Shown here in pieces: positions 9,018 through 17,881 of a stretch of 64,000 nucleotides of DNA (positions are counted from its first letter, which is position 1; each line of letters begins with the position of its first letter). Source of the stretch: Photobacterium gaetbulicola Gung47 (lineage in GTDB: Bacteria; Pseudomonadota; Gammaproteobacteria; Enterobacterales; Vibrionaceae). The translations under genes and the position numbers were made by a program. Where the stretch lies: contig CP005973.1 in assembly GCA_000940995.1 (NCBI GenBank), forward strand, positions 1,612,001 to 1,676,000. Direction: 5' to 3'. Under the pieces are notes generated by a model that had not been told where the DNA came from, did not search any database, and worked only from the letters and a program-made list of their open reading frames with translations.

Positions 9018-9149
9018 ACTAGCACTGAAGCAGGCTGGTCAAGCAATACCCACTACCGCCTACTCGGTGATATTACGGGTAATGGCCTTCCTGATTTAGT
9101 CGGCTTCAACGATGACGGCATTGTCGTAAGCCGCAACGAAAACCCTTAA
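9018..9149 (+). pseudogene. C-terminal remnant of an FG-GAP/VCBS-repeat protein
   Basis: An open frame of 43 codons with no start codon, bounded by a TAA at 9015 and a TAA at 9147. It reads as one FG-GAP/VCBS blade: HYRLLGDITGNGLPDLVGF followed by NDDGIVVSRNENP. Such blades occur in tandem in large secreted calcium-binding proteins, so this is probably the last repeat of a deleted gene. It begins just upstream of the EF-hand gene's promoter, which suggests a deletion join near 9015, and it is followed by a good terminator. The 8934-9297 interval holds nothing else that I can identify. Confidence 0.6.
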
Positions 9150-9175
9150 TCCCCCCCCAAAAAAAGCAACCGATC

Positions 9176-9202
9176 AAAAGCGCCCCGTAGGGCGCTTTTT
9201 TT
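9176..9202. terminator. rho-independent terminator between the FG-GAP remnant and the urease operon
   Basis: The inverted repeat AAAAGCGCCC / GGGCGCTTTT with a 4-base loop has seven T on the plus strand and four on the minus strand. It can end the decayed plus-strand gene and the long minus-strand urt-ure transcript. Confidence 0.82.
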
Positions 9203-9297
9203 GGACAAGCACTAATTCGCCAAGGCTCTAAGGTGAAAGAGCGACGTTTCATTAAGAATCGCTTCATTTCGAGGTTGTTGCTCAGCAGGCATTCAAC

Positions 9298-9924
9298 TTA
9301 CCCTGCTTTTGGCGTCAGCATCCCTTCGGTAATAATGAAATCAATAATGGTATCTAACCCTTTGCTTTCTTTGAGGTTGGTAAAGACATATGGGCGTGTT
9401 GGCCGCATCCGCTTGGTATCTTGTTCCATGACCTCTAGAGAAGCACCAACATAAGGCGCAAGGTCAATCTTGTTGATCACCAGCAGATCCGAGCGGGTGA
9501 TCCCCGGCCCTCCCTTGCGCGGGATCTTCTCGCCCTCGGCCACGTCAATCACATAGATGGTGAGATCCGCAAGCTCCGGGCTAAAGGTCGCACTCAGATT
9601 GTCGCCGCCACTTTCGACAAACACCACATCCAAATTCTGGTGTCGCTTGGCCAGCTCTTCGACTGCCGCTAGGTTCATCGAGGCATCTTCTCGAATAGCC
9701 GTATGTGGACATCCTCCGGTTTCCACACCGATGATCCGATCAGGCGCAAGCGCCTCGGCCCGAGTCAGGATCTTGGCATCTTCCTGGGTATAGATATCGT
9801 TGGTTACCACTGCGATATTCAGCTGGTCGCGAATCGCTTTACACAACACTTCAAGAAGTGCAGTTTTTCCAGACCCGACCGGGCCACCAATTCCGACTCG
9901 CAGCGGCTGCTTATATGTGTCCAT
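9298..9924 (-). CDS. ureG: urease accessory GTPase UreG
   Basis: SIMIBI-class GTPase that delivers nickel to urease within the UreD-UreF-UreG complex. The P-loop GGPVGSGKT lies at residues 13-21, the metal-binding Cys-Pro-His motif is in ETGGCPHTAIREDASMN, ESGGDNLS follows, and NKIDLAPYVGA is the guanine-specificity segment. The 208 residues match the family length. AAGGA lies before the ATG and the gap to ureF is 38 bases. It is the last gene of the operon. Confidence 0.97.
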   Translation of the reverse strand: MDTYKQPLRVGIGGPVGSGKTALLEVLCKAIRDQLNIAVVTNDIYTQEDAKILTRAEALAPDRIIGVETGGCPHTAIREDASMNLAAVEELAKRHQNLDVVFVESGGDNLSATFSPELADLTIYVIDVAEGEKIPRKGGPGITRSDLLVINKIDLAPYVGASLEVMEQDTKRMRPTRPYVFTNLKESKGLDTIIDFIITEGMLTPKAG

Positions 9925-9962
9925 AACAATCCTTATTTTCTAATGATCTCTTGCCCTTCGGC

Positions 9963-10676
9963 TTAAGAACGGAACAAACGGGTATATTGTGTTTCATGCA
10001 GGCTGCTGGCCAGCGAGACGATTGGCGTAAAGCTGCCAATCATCACCTCATCAATCTGCCCGGATATTGAAATCATCTCTGGGAACAGCCGGGTCAGCTC
10101 AATCAGGGCCCGCTGACCATCCGTCTGGCCCAGCGGCACCAACTTCACCCCGGCCATGACCAAATTTTCGGCCCAGCTCCACAGATAGCCCTGCTTCATG
10201 GCATCAGGGCTGATCCCCCACAAATATCCTGCGACACAAAGCCCTAGCAACTGGTTGGGATCGTCATTGCTGCCAAGATACTCATCCACCGGTACTTCCA
10301 ACTGTTTGAGCAACACATTCAGTGCTTTGCCCCGCTGAACCTCCTCGGCACGCAGCTCCTTGGTTTCCCGGCTGGAACAGAGCAGATTGCTCAATGCCGC
10401 GATGCCCTGCAGATCCTTGGCTTCAATAGCCTGGTAAAACCGGTCGATGAGAGGCAGCTCAAGTGTGGCCACGCTACAACGCAGCTGGTTTTCCAGCCAA
10501 AGCACCATAGTCGCCCTGTCTTTTACCCAACCGGCCTCGACGGCCCATTCTAGCCCCTGCGAATAGGTAAACCCTCCGATAGGCAATGAGGGGCTAATTA
10601 GCTGAAACAAACGGTAAGTGGCAAACTGGCTGTCACCGAGTCCAGCTTCGTTTATCCCCATAGCCTCTGCCGCCAT
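9963..10676 (-). CDS. ureF: urease accessory protein UreF
   Basis: All-helical activator that bridges UreD and UreG during nickel insertion. The family signature LFQLISPSLPIGGFTYSQGLEWAVE is near the N terminus and the C-terminal half has the LWSWAENLV helix. Length 237 residues. The ATG at 10676 lies one base after the ureJ stop, so coupled translation is likely; a second ATG five codons on has a better AGAGG site and could be the real start. Confidence 0.94.
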   Translation of the reverse strand: MAAEAMGINEAGLGDSQFATYRLFQLISPSLPIGGFTYSQGLEWAVEAGWVKDRATMVLWLENQLRCSVATLELPLIDRFYQAIEAKDLQGIAALSNLLCSSRETKELRAEEVQRGKALNVLLKQLEVPVDEYLGSNDDPNQLLGLCVAGYLWGISPDAMKQGYLWSWAENLVMAGVKLVPLGQTDGQRALIELTRLFPEMISISGQIDEVMIGSFTPIVSLASSLHETQYTRLFRS

Positions 10677-10677
10677 A

Positions 10678-11262
10678 TCAAGCCACCAGCAAATAGACTA
10701 AGCTGGCAGAAGCCACCCCAACAGAAACCCAACGACTGGAAGCAAAAGCGGCAAGTCGGTTGCCCAGCAGCATCAACGCTGACGCCGTTATCGCCATCGC
10801 AGCCGCAAACATGGAAACATTTCCTGACGCCTCGACACCATGGGCGTAACCATGGCAGAAGATAAGGGCAACACAAAGCGCCACCGCCATACTTTTTACC
10901 GGCTTACTGGCCGTCAACACCTGCCAGAGCGCAGCGCTGACCACAAGTAGCGAAGCGGCGATCGCACCTTCAATACCGCTGATAGCTCCGATACTTAGCC
11001 CCGCTATCGTTCCTGTGACCATGGCAATAAGCGCTGCAACCAATAAGCTCAATTGGGTTACCGTTTTCTTGGCCACGAAAAACGCAAGCGCGCCAAAAGC
11101 GAGCAGCATTATAAGGTGGTCAACACCGGTGACCGGGTGCACAAGCCCACTGAAAAACGAGGCATGATCATGTCCTGGGTGGGCATAAGCTGAAACGGGA
11201 AGCACCAAAGCGGCCATAGCCGGCAGAGAGATTTTTGGAGAGAAAATTTTAGATGTTTTCAT
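10678..11262 (-). CDS. ureJ: HupE/UreJ-family nickel permease
   Basis: Membrane protein of the HupE/UreJ family that supplies Ni2+ for urease. The start at 11262 gives 194 residues and puts AAGGA seven bases upstream. A signal-like first helix ends at SAYAHPGHDH, whose histidines form the metal-entry motif; the family motif HPVTGVDHLIMLLAFG follows, then FCHGYAHGVE in a later helix. Six to seven membrane segments are expected. Its place inside the urease operon, between ureE and ureF, supports a nickel role over hydrogenase supply; no hydrogenase gene is in the window. Confidence 0.9.
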   Translation of the reverse strand: MKTSKIFSPKISLPAMAALVLPVSAYAHPGHDHASFFSGLVHPVTGVDHLIMLLAFGALAFFVAKKTVTQLSLLVAALIAMVTGTIAGLSIGAISGIEGAIAASLLVVSAALWQVLTASKPVKSMAVALCVALIFCHGYAHGVEASGNVSMFAAAMAITASALMLLGNRLAAFASSRWVSVGVASASLVYLLVA

Positions 11263-11298
11263 TGTCATATCCTTGTACAAAAAACGTGAGCATTCTTT

Positions 11299-11754
11299 CT
11301 AGTGATGATGGTGGTGCCCACCGGAACGACCACCATAGGCACCGCCTTCCGGCTCGATCGGCGCTGTTTCAACGGTAACCCGGGCCCCTAGCCCCTCGAC
11401 CATTTCGTCCAGAACATGGTCATGTTGGTAACGCACCCAGCCCGCTTCGACCTGGAGCGGCACATGCCGGTTGCCCAAGTGATATGCCACCCGCATCAGC
11501 AAATGGCGATCGTCGCAATACACGGTCGACACCTGCTCGCTGGCCGCCCTGATCTCCACCACAAGGCCACCACAGCGACTCTTTAGCTGTTCGCCCCCGC
11601 GCAGAATATGGCCCCGAGGCAGAAACAGACCGGCATCACGGCCATCGTCCAGCACCACCTTCAACCGGCTCTTGATCCGGCTATCAATCGGCAAGCTCAA
11701 AAACGCATCGGGCTGCGATGTTGCCTCTGCACTCACTTCTACCAACTCAATCAT
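11299..11754 (-). CDS. ureE: urease accessory nickel chaperone UreE
   Basis: Nickel-binding chaperone that feeds UreG. The N-terminal domain contains DGRDAGLFLPRG and the C-terminal domain contains CDDRHLLMRVAYHLGNRH, with HDHVLDEMVEGLG beyond it. The protein ends in a short histidine tail (GGHHHHH), the nickel-storage extension of Klebsiella-type UreE. Length 151. It is preceded by AAGGAAT and lies 35 bases after ureC. Confidence 0.95.
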   Translation of the reverse strand: MIELVEVSAEATSQPDAFLSLPIDSRIKSRLKVVLDDGRDAGLFLPRGHILRGGEQLKSRCGGLVVEIRAASEQVSTVYCDDRHLLMRVAYHLGNRHVPLQVEAGWVRYQHDHVLDEMVEGLGARVTVETAPIEPEGGAYGGRSGGHHHHH

Positions 11755-11789
11755 TGATTATTCCTTTGTTATTATTCGAACCAGATAAA

Positions 11790-13493
11790 TCAAAACAGAA
11801 AATAGCGCTGGGCCATGGGCAAGACCTCCGCCGGCTCACACACTAACAGTTCGCCATCAGCCCGCACCTGATAGGTCTGAGAATCAACCTCTATGCGAGG
11901 CTGCCAATCGTTGAGCTTCATATCTGACTTGCTAATCGTGCGGCAATGTCGCGCGATACCAATTTGGCTACCGAGCTGGAGCTGCTCAGCGACTCCGGCC
12001 TCTGCCGCAGCCGACGACACAAACAGCATGGAGGTATTCATGGCCGCTTTGCCGTAGCTGCCGAACATCGAGCGGTAATGAACCGGCTGCGGGGTGGGAA
12101 TAGAGGCATTGGGATCGCCCATCGGTGCCATGGCGATCATGCCGCCCTTGACCACCACGCTCGGCTTCACGCCAAAAAAGGCCGGTTTCCACAACACCAA
12201 GTCGGCCAACTTGCCCACCTCGACAGAGCCAACTTCATGTGCCATACCATGGGTGATTGCCGGGTTGATGGTGTACTTGGCCACATAGCGCTTGAGGCGA
12301 AAGTTATCGCTGTAGCCGGAGTCTTGTGCCAAGCTGCCTCGCTGGACCTTCATCTTATGGGCAGTCTGCCAAGTACGGGTGATCACCTCACCGACCCGCC
12401 CCATGGCCTGGGAATCGGAGGCTATCATCGAAAATGCCCCCAGATCGTGCAGGATATCCTCGGCGGCGATGGTTTCCCGGCGGATCCGGGACTCAGCAAA
12501 GGCCACGTCTTCGGCAATCGCCGGGGACAAGTGATGGCAGACCATCAGCATGTCCAAATGTTCATCCACCGTATTAACCGTGTAGGGACGGGTCGGATTG
12601 GTCGATGACGGCAACACGTTGGACTCACCGGCAGCGCGGATAATATCGGGCGCATGGCCGCCACCGGCTCCTTCGGTATGGTAGGTATGGATCACTCGGT
12701 CGCCAATCGCCGCCAGGGTCGATTCGACAAAACCTGACTCATTGAGGGTATCGGTATGAATAGCGACTTGAACGTCCATCTCATCAGCAACCGATAGGCA
12801 GGTATCAATCGATGCCGGGGTCGTGCCCCAATCTTCATGGAGTTTTAGCCCCACCGCCCCGGCGGCAACCTGTTCGCGCAGCGCCTCTGGCTGACTGGCA
12901 TTGCCTTTGCCTAGCAAACCGAAGTTCATCGGAAAGCCATCGAGTGCTTGGAGCATTTGTGCCATATTCCAGGGGCCGGGGGTACAGGTTGTGGCATTGG
13001 TGCCCGTTGCTGGGCCCGTCCCCCCTCCGATCATGGTAGTAACCCCAGAAGCCAACGCCTCTTCGATTTGCTGCGGACAAATAAAATGAATATGGGAATC
13101 AATGCCGCCCGCTGTCAGGATGGCCCCCTCTCCTGCCAATATTTCAGTACCGGGGCCAATAATGATATCGACCCCTGGCTGGATATCGGGGTTACCCGCT
13201 TTGCCGAGCCCGCTGATCCGCCCGTTTTTGACAGCTACATCCGCCTTTACTATGCCCCAGTAATCGAGCACGATGGCGTTGGTGATCACCAAATCAGGAG
13301 TCTCGGCGCTTGGCCGCTGACTCTGGCCCATCCCATCACGGATCACCTTGCCCCCGCCAAATTTCACCTCATCGCCGTAGACGGTGAAATCTTTTTCAAC
13401 CTCCAGCCACAACTCGGTATCGGCAAGACGCACACGATCACCCACAGTTGGGCCAAACATTTCGGCATAGGCCTGACGTGAAATGTTTGCCAT
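11790..13493 (-). CDS. ureC: urease catalytic subunit alpha UreC
   Basis: Nickel metallohydrolase subunit that splits urea to ammonia and carbamate. Length is 567, as in Klebsiella, and residue numbers coincide: His134 and His136 (SHIHF), Lys217 to be carbamylated (GLKLHEDWG), His219, His246, His272 (HTYHTEGAGGGHAPD), flap Cys319-His320 (MVCHHLSP) and Asp360 (MIASDSQAMGR). The active site is therefore complete. AAGGAAT precedes the ATG. It lies between ureB and ureE. Confidence 0.98.
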   Translation of the reverse strand: MANISRQAYAEMFGPTVGDRVRLADTELWLEVEKDFTVYGDEVKFGGGKVIRDGMGQSQRPSAETPDLVITNAIVLDYWGIVKADVAVKNGRISGLGKAGNPDIQPGVDIIIGPGTEILAGEGAILTAGGIDSHIHFICPQQIEEALASGVTTMIGGGTGPATGTNATTCTPGPWNMAQMLQALDGFPMNFGLLGKGNASQPEALREQVAAGAVGLKLHEDWGTTPASIDTCLSVADEMDVQVAIHTDTLNESGFVESTLAAIGDRVIHTYHTEGAGGGHAPDIIRAAGESNVLPSSTNPTRPYTVNTVDEHLDMLMVCHHLSPAIAEDVAFAESRIRRETIAAEDILHDLGAFSMIASDSQAMGRVGEVITRTWQTAHKMKVQRGSLAQDSGYSDNFRLKRYVAKYTINPAITHGMAHEVGSVEVGKLADLVLWKPAFFGVKPSVVVKGGMIAMAPMGDPNASIPTPQPVHYRSMFGSYGKAAMNTSMLFVSSAAAEAGVAEQLQLGSQIGIARHCRTISKSDMKLNDWQPRIEVDSQTYQVRADGELLVCEPAEVLPMAQRYFLF

Positions 13494-13530
13494 GACTATT
13501 CCTTGTATAATTTTTAGATAAGCAGACGAG

Positions 13531-13869
13531 CTAGAGCTTGCCCATCACTTTGCCCTGAAAGCCATACACTTCCCGGTTACCCGAGAAATCAACCAGCTCC
13601 ACGGTCCTCGACTGGCCCGGCTCGAAACGGGTTGCGGTTCCGGCCGGTATATTGAGGCGAAACCCTTTACAGGCTTGCCGATCAAACTTGAGGGCATCGT
13701 TGACCTCGTAGAAGTGGTAATGCGAACCAATCTGCACCGGCCTATCACCCAAATTCTCGACCACAACCGTAATGGTTTCCCTACCAGCATTCAGCTCAAT
13801 CTCTCCGCTTGCCGTCTCGATTTGACCCGGTACAAAAGCGGAGGTGTTAAACGCACTACTTCCTGCCAT
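13531..13869 (-). CDS. ureB: urease beta subunit UreB
   Basis: Structural beta subunit of the (UreABC)3 enzyme. It shows the family core VENLGDRPVQIGSHYHFYEVNDALKF split over two strands, GFRLNIPAGTATRFEPG, and the C-terminal VYGFQGKVMG. Length 112; beta is separate from gamma, as in most proteobacteria. AAGGAA lies before the ATG. Confidence 0.97.
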   Translation of the reverse strand: MAGSSAFNTSAFVPGQIETASGEIELNAGRETITVVVENLGDRPVQIGSHYHFYEVNDALKFDRQACKGFRLNIPAGTATRFEPGQSRTVELVDFSGNREVYGFQGKVMGKL

Positions 13870-13913
13870 TGCTGTTCCTTATTTATCTGCGTTATCACCC
13901 CAAACCCGAACCG

Positions 13914-14216
13914 CTACACGATCGGCTCATGCACCGTTACCAGCTTGGTACCGTCGGGAAAAGTAGCCTCGACCTGAACGTCGGGGATCATCGCAGCGAC
14001 CCCTTCCATCACATCGTTTACAGAGAGCAGGGTGCGGCCATAGTCCATCAGCTCGGCGACACTTTTACCTTCTCGCGCCCCTTCCAAGATGGCACTGCTG
14101 ATAAAGGCAATGGATTCTGGATAGTTCAGCTTTAGCCCCCTCTCCTTGCGCTGCTGAGCCAGCATTCCCGCGCAAAAAATCAGCAGTTTATCCTTCTCTC
14201 TTGGTGTCAACTCCAT
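13914..14216 (-). CDS. ureA: urease gamma subunit UreA
   Basis: 100-residue structural gamma subunit. Conserved segments are MELTPREKDKLLIF, LKLNYPESIAFIS, the YGRTLLSVNDVMEGV helix and the C-terminal TFPDGTKLVTVHEPI. GGGAGA is the ribosome site. It follows ureD by 50 bases containing an octamer repeat. Confidence 0.97.
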   Translation of the reverse strand: MELTPREKDKLLIFCAGMLAQQRKERGLKLNYPESIAFISSAILEGAREGKSVAELMDYGRTLLSVNDVMEGVAAMIPDVQVEATFPDGTKLVTVHEPIV

Positions 14217-14233
14217 GTCATTCTCCCGCTGTT

Positions 14234-14273
14234 GCTAAGTGGCTAAAAAACTAAGTTGCTAAGCGACTAAGTG
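14234..14273 (-). repeat. five tandem octamers at the ureD 3' end and ureD-ureA spacer
   Basis: Read on the minus strand, five consecutive 8-mers follow the pattern NNCTTAGY; one unit has TTTTTAGC in place of the consensus. The first unit overlaps the last codons and the stop of ureD and the rest fill the spacer. The period of exactly 8 argues against chance. Confidence 0.65.
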
Positions 14274-15160
14274 GCCCAGATACGAGGTGGGGAAGGCGCT
14301 CTCCCCGTCGTCTGGCTTCGCGCTTGCTGCCAGACCCGGGTAAAGCAATGCAAGATATCTTCGCTCCAGTGCCCAAGCGCCCTGACAATAATAAGCCCCT
14401 CAACCTGCGTTGCCGCCACGAGTAGCTTGTCACCACCTAACTCGCTCTGAATATCTGATAGCAAGCCCTGTACCAACTGATAGAAACCTTGCCCTATTTC
14501 GGACAAGTAAAGGGTCCCCATCATGGGGAATCCCTGCATTCCTATGTTAATCAGCAGCTTATCTCCACCCGAGAAGTTCAACCCTTCACAGATCACGCGG
14601 CGACCGTCGATATAAACCTCTGTTTTGCCAATCAATTTTCCGCTACCAAAGCACTCATTTAGTGCAGGGCGGCCAAAACAGTGCAACTCCCAGCCCACAA
14701 ACTGTGCACCTTTCGCCAGGTGGACAACGGTATTGAGCTGGGCATGGGCATCAGGGAAAAAGATATTCTCCTGGGGCAACCATTCGAGCCGGCCTCCTTG
14801 TGCCACCGACAAGTGTTGGAGTTGCCGGGCAAAGCGCCCTTCCGAGCGGTAAAACTTGGTGGCGCCAGGCGTGGTTACCAAGACTTTGGCTCCGGTAGCC
14901 ACATCCACCCGGATATCCAACGTATCACCACCGGCAACCCCTCCAGGAGGATGGAGCAAGTAACTGTGGCATACCTCCCCTTCTGGATAGAGTGCCTGCT
15001 GCACCGTCAAAGGCCCTTTTTGCTCTCGGTGCTTGAGAACCGTTTTGTCGCCTCTGTCGCGATAGCTCAGACTCAACTCAGCCTGCCACCCCTTGCGGGT
15101 ATGCAGGTCGATTTGGCTTGCGGTCGGGTGGGCCGCCACCGCTGAAAAATACGCTGTCAT
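14267..15160 (-). CDS. ureD: urease accessory protein UreD
   Basis: Beta-helical scaffold (also named UreH in some species) that docks on apo-urease and recruits UreF and UreG. Family landmarks are the KTVLKHREQKGPLTVQQALYPEG region, HPPGGVAGGDTLDI, TTPGATKFYRS and LPQENIFFPDAHA. Length 297. The start overlaps the urtE stop as ATGA, with AAGGAG upstream, so it is translationally coupled to the urea transporter. The last codons run into the octamer repeat. Confidence 0.95.
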   Translation of the reverse strand: MTAYFSAVAAHPTASQIDLHTRKGWQAELSLSYRDRGDKTVLKHREQKGPLTVQQALYPEGEVCHSYLLHPPGGVAGGDTLDIRVDVATGAKVLVTTPGATKFYRSEGRFARQLQHLSVAQGGRLEWLPQENIFFPDAHAQLNTVVHLAKGAQFVGWELHCFGRPALNECFGSGKLIGKTEVYIDGRRVICEGLNFSGGDKLLINIGMQGFPMMGTLYLSEIGQGFYQLVQGLLSDIQSELGGDKLLVAATQVEGLIIVRALGHWSEDILHCFTRVWQQARSQTTGRAPSPPRIWAT

Positions 15161-15852
15161 ACCGTGAGGTACTCCTTCACCAAGGCGTCATCCAACGCCG
15201 CCATTTTCCCGCTTGCCACATGGCGTCCCCGATCGAGAATGCAGAACTGATCGCCCACCCGACGGGCAAACGGCAATTTCTGCTCAACCAGCAATACCGT
15301 CAGGCCCATTTTTTCGTTCAGCATCCTGATGATGTCGCCAATCTCTTGCACGATGTTGGGCTGGATACCCTCGGTAGGCTCGTCCAAAATCAACAGTTTG
15401 GGATTGACCACCAGAGCCCGGCCGATTGCCAGCTGCTGTTGCTGGCCGCCGGACAGATCGCCGCCACGGCGGTGACGCATCTCTTTCAGCACCGGAAACA
15501 GGTCGAAAATAAAATCGGGCACCTTGCGATCCCCCCGGGCACGGATAGGCAGGCCAATTTCCAAATTTTCCTGTACCGTCAACATTGGAAAGATCTGGCG
15601 CCCCTGGGGAACATAACCGATCCCCCACCGTGGCCGAGACTCAGCCGGCTCGGAGAGAATCGACTGGCCGTTAAATATAATGTCGCCACTTTTGGCGCCA
15701 ACCAACCCCATAATGCACTGCAACAAAGTGGTCTTGCCTACGCCGTTGCGTCCCATCAGCACCGTGCACTTGCCTTCGGGGATCTGCATATCCAAATCCC
15801 ACAATGTATGGCTTTCACCGTAGAATTGATTGAGTGATTTGATTTCTAACAT
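15157..15852 (-). CDS. urtE: urea ABC transporter ATPase UrtE
   Basis: LivF-type ATPase of the high-affinity urea importer. Walker A GRNGVGKTT, Q-loop region VPQGRQIFPMLTVQENL, signature LSGGQQQQLAIGRAL and Walker B LLILDEPTEGIQP are all intact. Length 231. The gene begins one base after the urtD stop and overlaps ureD by four bases. Confidence 0.95.
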   Translation of the reverse strand: MLEIKSLNQFYGESHTLWDLDMQIPEGKCTVLMGRNGVGKTTLLQCIMGLVGAKSGDIIFNGQSILSEPAESRPRWGIGYVPQGRQIFPMLTVQENLEIGLPIRARGDRKVPDFIFDLFPVLKEMRHRRGGDLSGGQQQQLAIGRALVVNPKLLILDEPTEGIQPNIVQEIGDIIRMLNEKMGLTVLLVEQKLPFARRVGDQFCILDRGRHVASGKMAALDDALVKEYLTV

Positions 15853-15853
15853 G

Positions 15854-16705
15854 CTATTCCCCCAGATAAACCCGTTTCACTTCAGGATGGTTCTGTACTT
15901 GATCCATAGTGCCTTCCGCCAATACATGGCCCTGGTGAAGCACCGTCACCTCACTGGCAATCGAGCGGACAAAGTCCATATCGTGCTCTACAACAACGAC
16001 CGAGTGCTTGCCGGCCAGCGAATTGAGCAATTCTGCGGTTTTATCCATCTCTTGGTGGGTCATCCCCGCAACCGGCTCATCGACCAGCAGCAACTTGGGG
16101 TTTTGCATCAGCAACATGCCAATCTCCAGCCACTGCTTTTGGCCATGGGACAAGTTACCTGCCAAGAGCGCTGCGTTATCCGCCAGGTTGATAAGCGCCA
16201 ATACCGACTCGAGCTTGTCTTTCTGCTCGGTCGTCAGCCTAGCCCTATAGGTCGCCCAAACGGTTCGAACTCCCGACATCGCCAACTCCAGGTTCTGCCA
16301 CACGCTCAGGCACTCGATCACGGTAGGCTTTTGGAATTTCCTTCCCACGCCGGCATTGGCTATCTGCGATTCATTCATTGTCAGCAGGTTGATATTCGCC
16401 CCCAGCCAGACTTGCCCGGAGTCGGGTTTAGTCTTGCCGGTGATGATATCCATCATGGTGGTTTTCCCGGCCCCGTTTGGCCCGATAATGCAGCGCAGCT
16501 CGCCCTCACGGACATACAGGTTGAGATCGTCGATAGCTTTGAATCCATCAAAGCTCTTGTTCACACCCTCGACATAAAGCAGAATGTTATGCCGGGTATC
16601 GATCAGAGGGTGTTCATCAGCAACGAGAAATGAAAACGTCTCTTCACGGTTGGTCATCTCGCGGGCAAAAGTCCTGAGTTTTTTTGCCGTCTCTAATACT
16701 GTCAT
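15854..16705 (-). CDS. urtD: urea ABC transporter ATPase UrtD
   Basis: LivG-type ATPase partner of UrtE. Walker A GPNGAGKTTMMD, VGRKFQKPTVIECLSVWQNLELA typical of UrtD, signature LSHGQKQWLEIGMLL and Walker B LLLVDEPVAGMTHQE are present. An N-terminal extension of about 45 residues precedes the ATPase core, as seen in other UrtD proteins. Length 283; it overlaps urtC by four bases (ATGA). Confidence 0.95.
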   Translation of the reverse strand: MTVLETAKKLRTFAREMTNREETFSFLVADEHPLIDTRHNILLYVEGVNKSFDGFKAIDDLNLYVREGELRCIIGPNGAGKTTMMDIITGKTKPDSGQVWLGANINLLTMNESQIANAGVGRKFQKPTVIECLSVWQNLELAMSGVRTVWATYRARLTTEQKDKLESVLALINLADNAALLAGNLSHGQKQWLEIGMLLMQNPKLLLVDEPVAGMTHQEMDKTAELLNSLAGKHSVVVVEHDMDFVRSIASEVTVLHQGHVLAEGTMDQVQNHPEVKRVYLGE

Positions 16706-17871
16706 TGCACTACCTCACCCGCTCCGCGCTCTGATTGATATACGCTTGACTCACTTGGACTTTTACGTTGTCCAACTCGGTCGGCCACGCCAGACAAAAA
16801 CCCGATCACTCCCTTGGGAAAATACATAGTGGAAAGCACGAACATCCCGCCGAGGGCAAAGAGCCAGACTTCAGGGAATTCAACCGTGAACCAACTTTTG
16901 GCATAGTTGATAATCAAGGCACCGACAATGGCACCAAACAGTGTCGCCCTGCCGCCGAGCGCGACCCATACCACCACCTCGATGGAATTGAGCGGGGCAA
17001 ATTCCCCCGGATTAATGATACCGACTTGCGGTACATACAGAGCACCGGCAATCCCCGCAATCACCGCTGACAGCACAAAGATCCAGAGCTTGATGCCATC
17101 GACGTCATAACCCATAAACCGGGTACGCGACTCGGTATCACGGATAGCCATCGCGACACGGCCCAACAGGCTGCTAACCACCGTGCGGCACACGATATAG
17201 CTAACCGCAAGTGCCAGGCCGGTACACACAAACAATGCGATTTTGGTTGTATCCTGCTGCAAGCTGTAACCGAGGATGTCCTTGAAGTCCGTCAAGCCGT
17301 TGTTACCGCCAAAGCCCATTTCATTACGAAAGAAAGCCAGCATCAGGGCGTAAGTCAGGGCCTGGGTCATGATCGACAGATAAACGCCAGATACCCGGGA
17401 GCGAAAAGCCAAATAGCCAAATACATAAGCCAACACTCCGGGAACTAAGACAACCATCAAACAGGCCAACCAGAACTGATCAAACCCGTGCCAGAACCAT
17501 GGCAACTCCTGCCAATTCAAAAAAACCATGAAATCTGGCAGGACCGGGTGAGCATATACGCCCCGATCACCGATCTGGCGCATCAGGTACATCCCCATGG
17601 CGTAACCTCCGAGGGCGAAAAAAGCCCCGTGCCCCAAACTGAGGATCCCCAGATAGCCCCACACCAAGTCAACCGCAAGCGCGAGCATGGCATAGCTGAG
17701 GTATTTGCCCATCAATGAGACGGTAAATGTCTCGATATGTAGCGGGTGACCAACCGGTAGCAGGAGGTTAGCTATCGGCACTAAAATGACGGCTGCCATC
17801 AACAGGGCGAGAACGAGCTTACCACCCCGATCTTGCGCCAAGGCCGAAAGAATAATTGATTTAGACTGCAT
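16702..17871 (-). CDS. urtC: urea ABC transporter permease UrtC
   Basis: LivM-type permease. It has about ten membrane helices, the family start of a membrane segment followed by DLVWGYLGILSLGHGAFFALGGYAMGMYL, and GVYLSIMTQALTYALML further on. The start at 17871 gives 389 residues and has AAGGAG formed by the end of urtB; the frame is also open further upstream but overlaps urtB without a ribosome site. Confidence 0.94.
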   Translation of the reverse strand: MQSKSIILSALAQDRGGKLVLALLMAAVILVPIANLLLPVGHPLHIETFTVSLMGKYLSYAMLALAVDLVWGYLGILSLGHGAFFALGGYAMGMYLMRQIGDRGVYAHPVLPDFMVFLNWQELPWFWHGFDQFWLACLMVVLVPGVLAYVFGYLAFRSRVSGVYLSIMTQALTYALMLAFFRNEMGFGGNNGLTDFKDILGYSLQQDTTKIALFVCTGLALAVSYIVCRTVVSSLLGRVAMAIRDTESRTRFMGYDVDGIKLWIFVLSAVIAGIAGALYVPQVGIINPGEFAPLNSIEVVVWVALGGRATLFGAIVGALIINYAKSWFTVEFPEVWLFALGGMFVLSTMYFPKGVIGFLSGVADRVGQRKSPSESSVYQSERGAGEVVQ

Positions 17872-17881
17872 CAAGCGCTCC

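Noticed and set aside
11946..12608. 220-codon plus-strand frame inside ureC
   Set aside because: Antisense shadow of a fully conserved urease alpha subunit.
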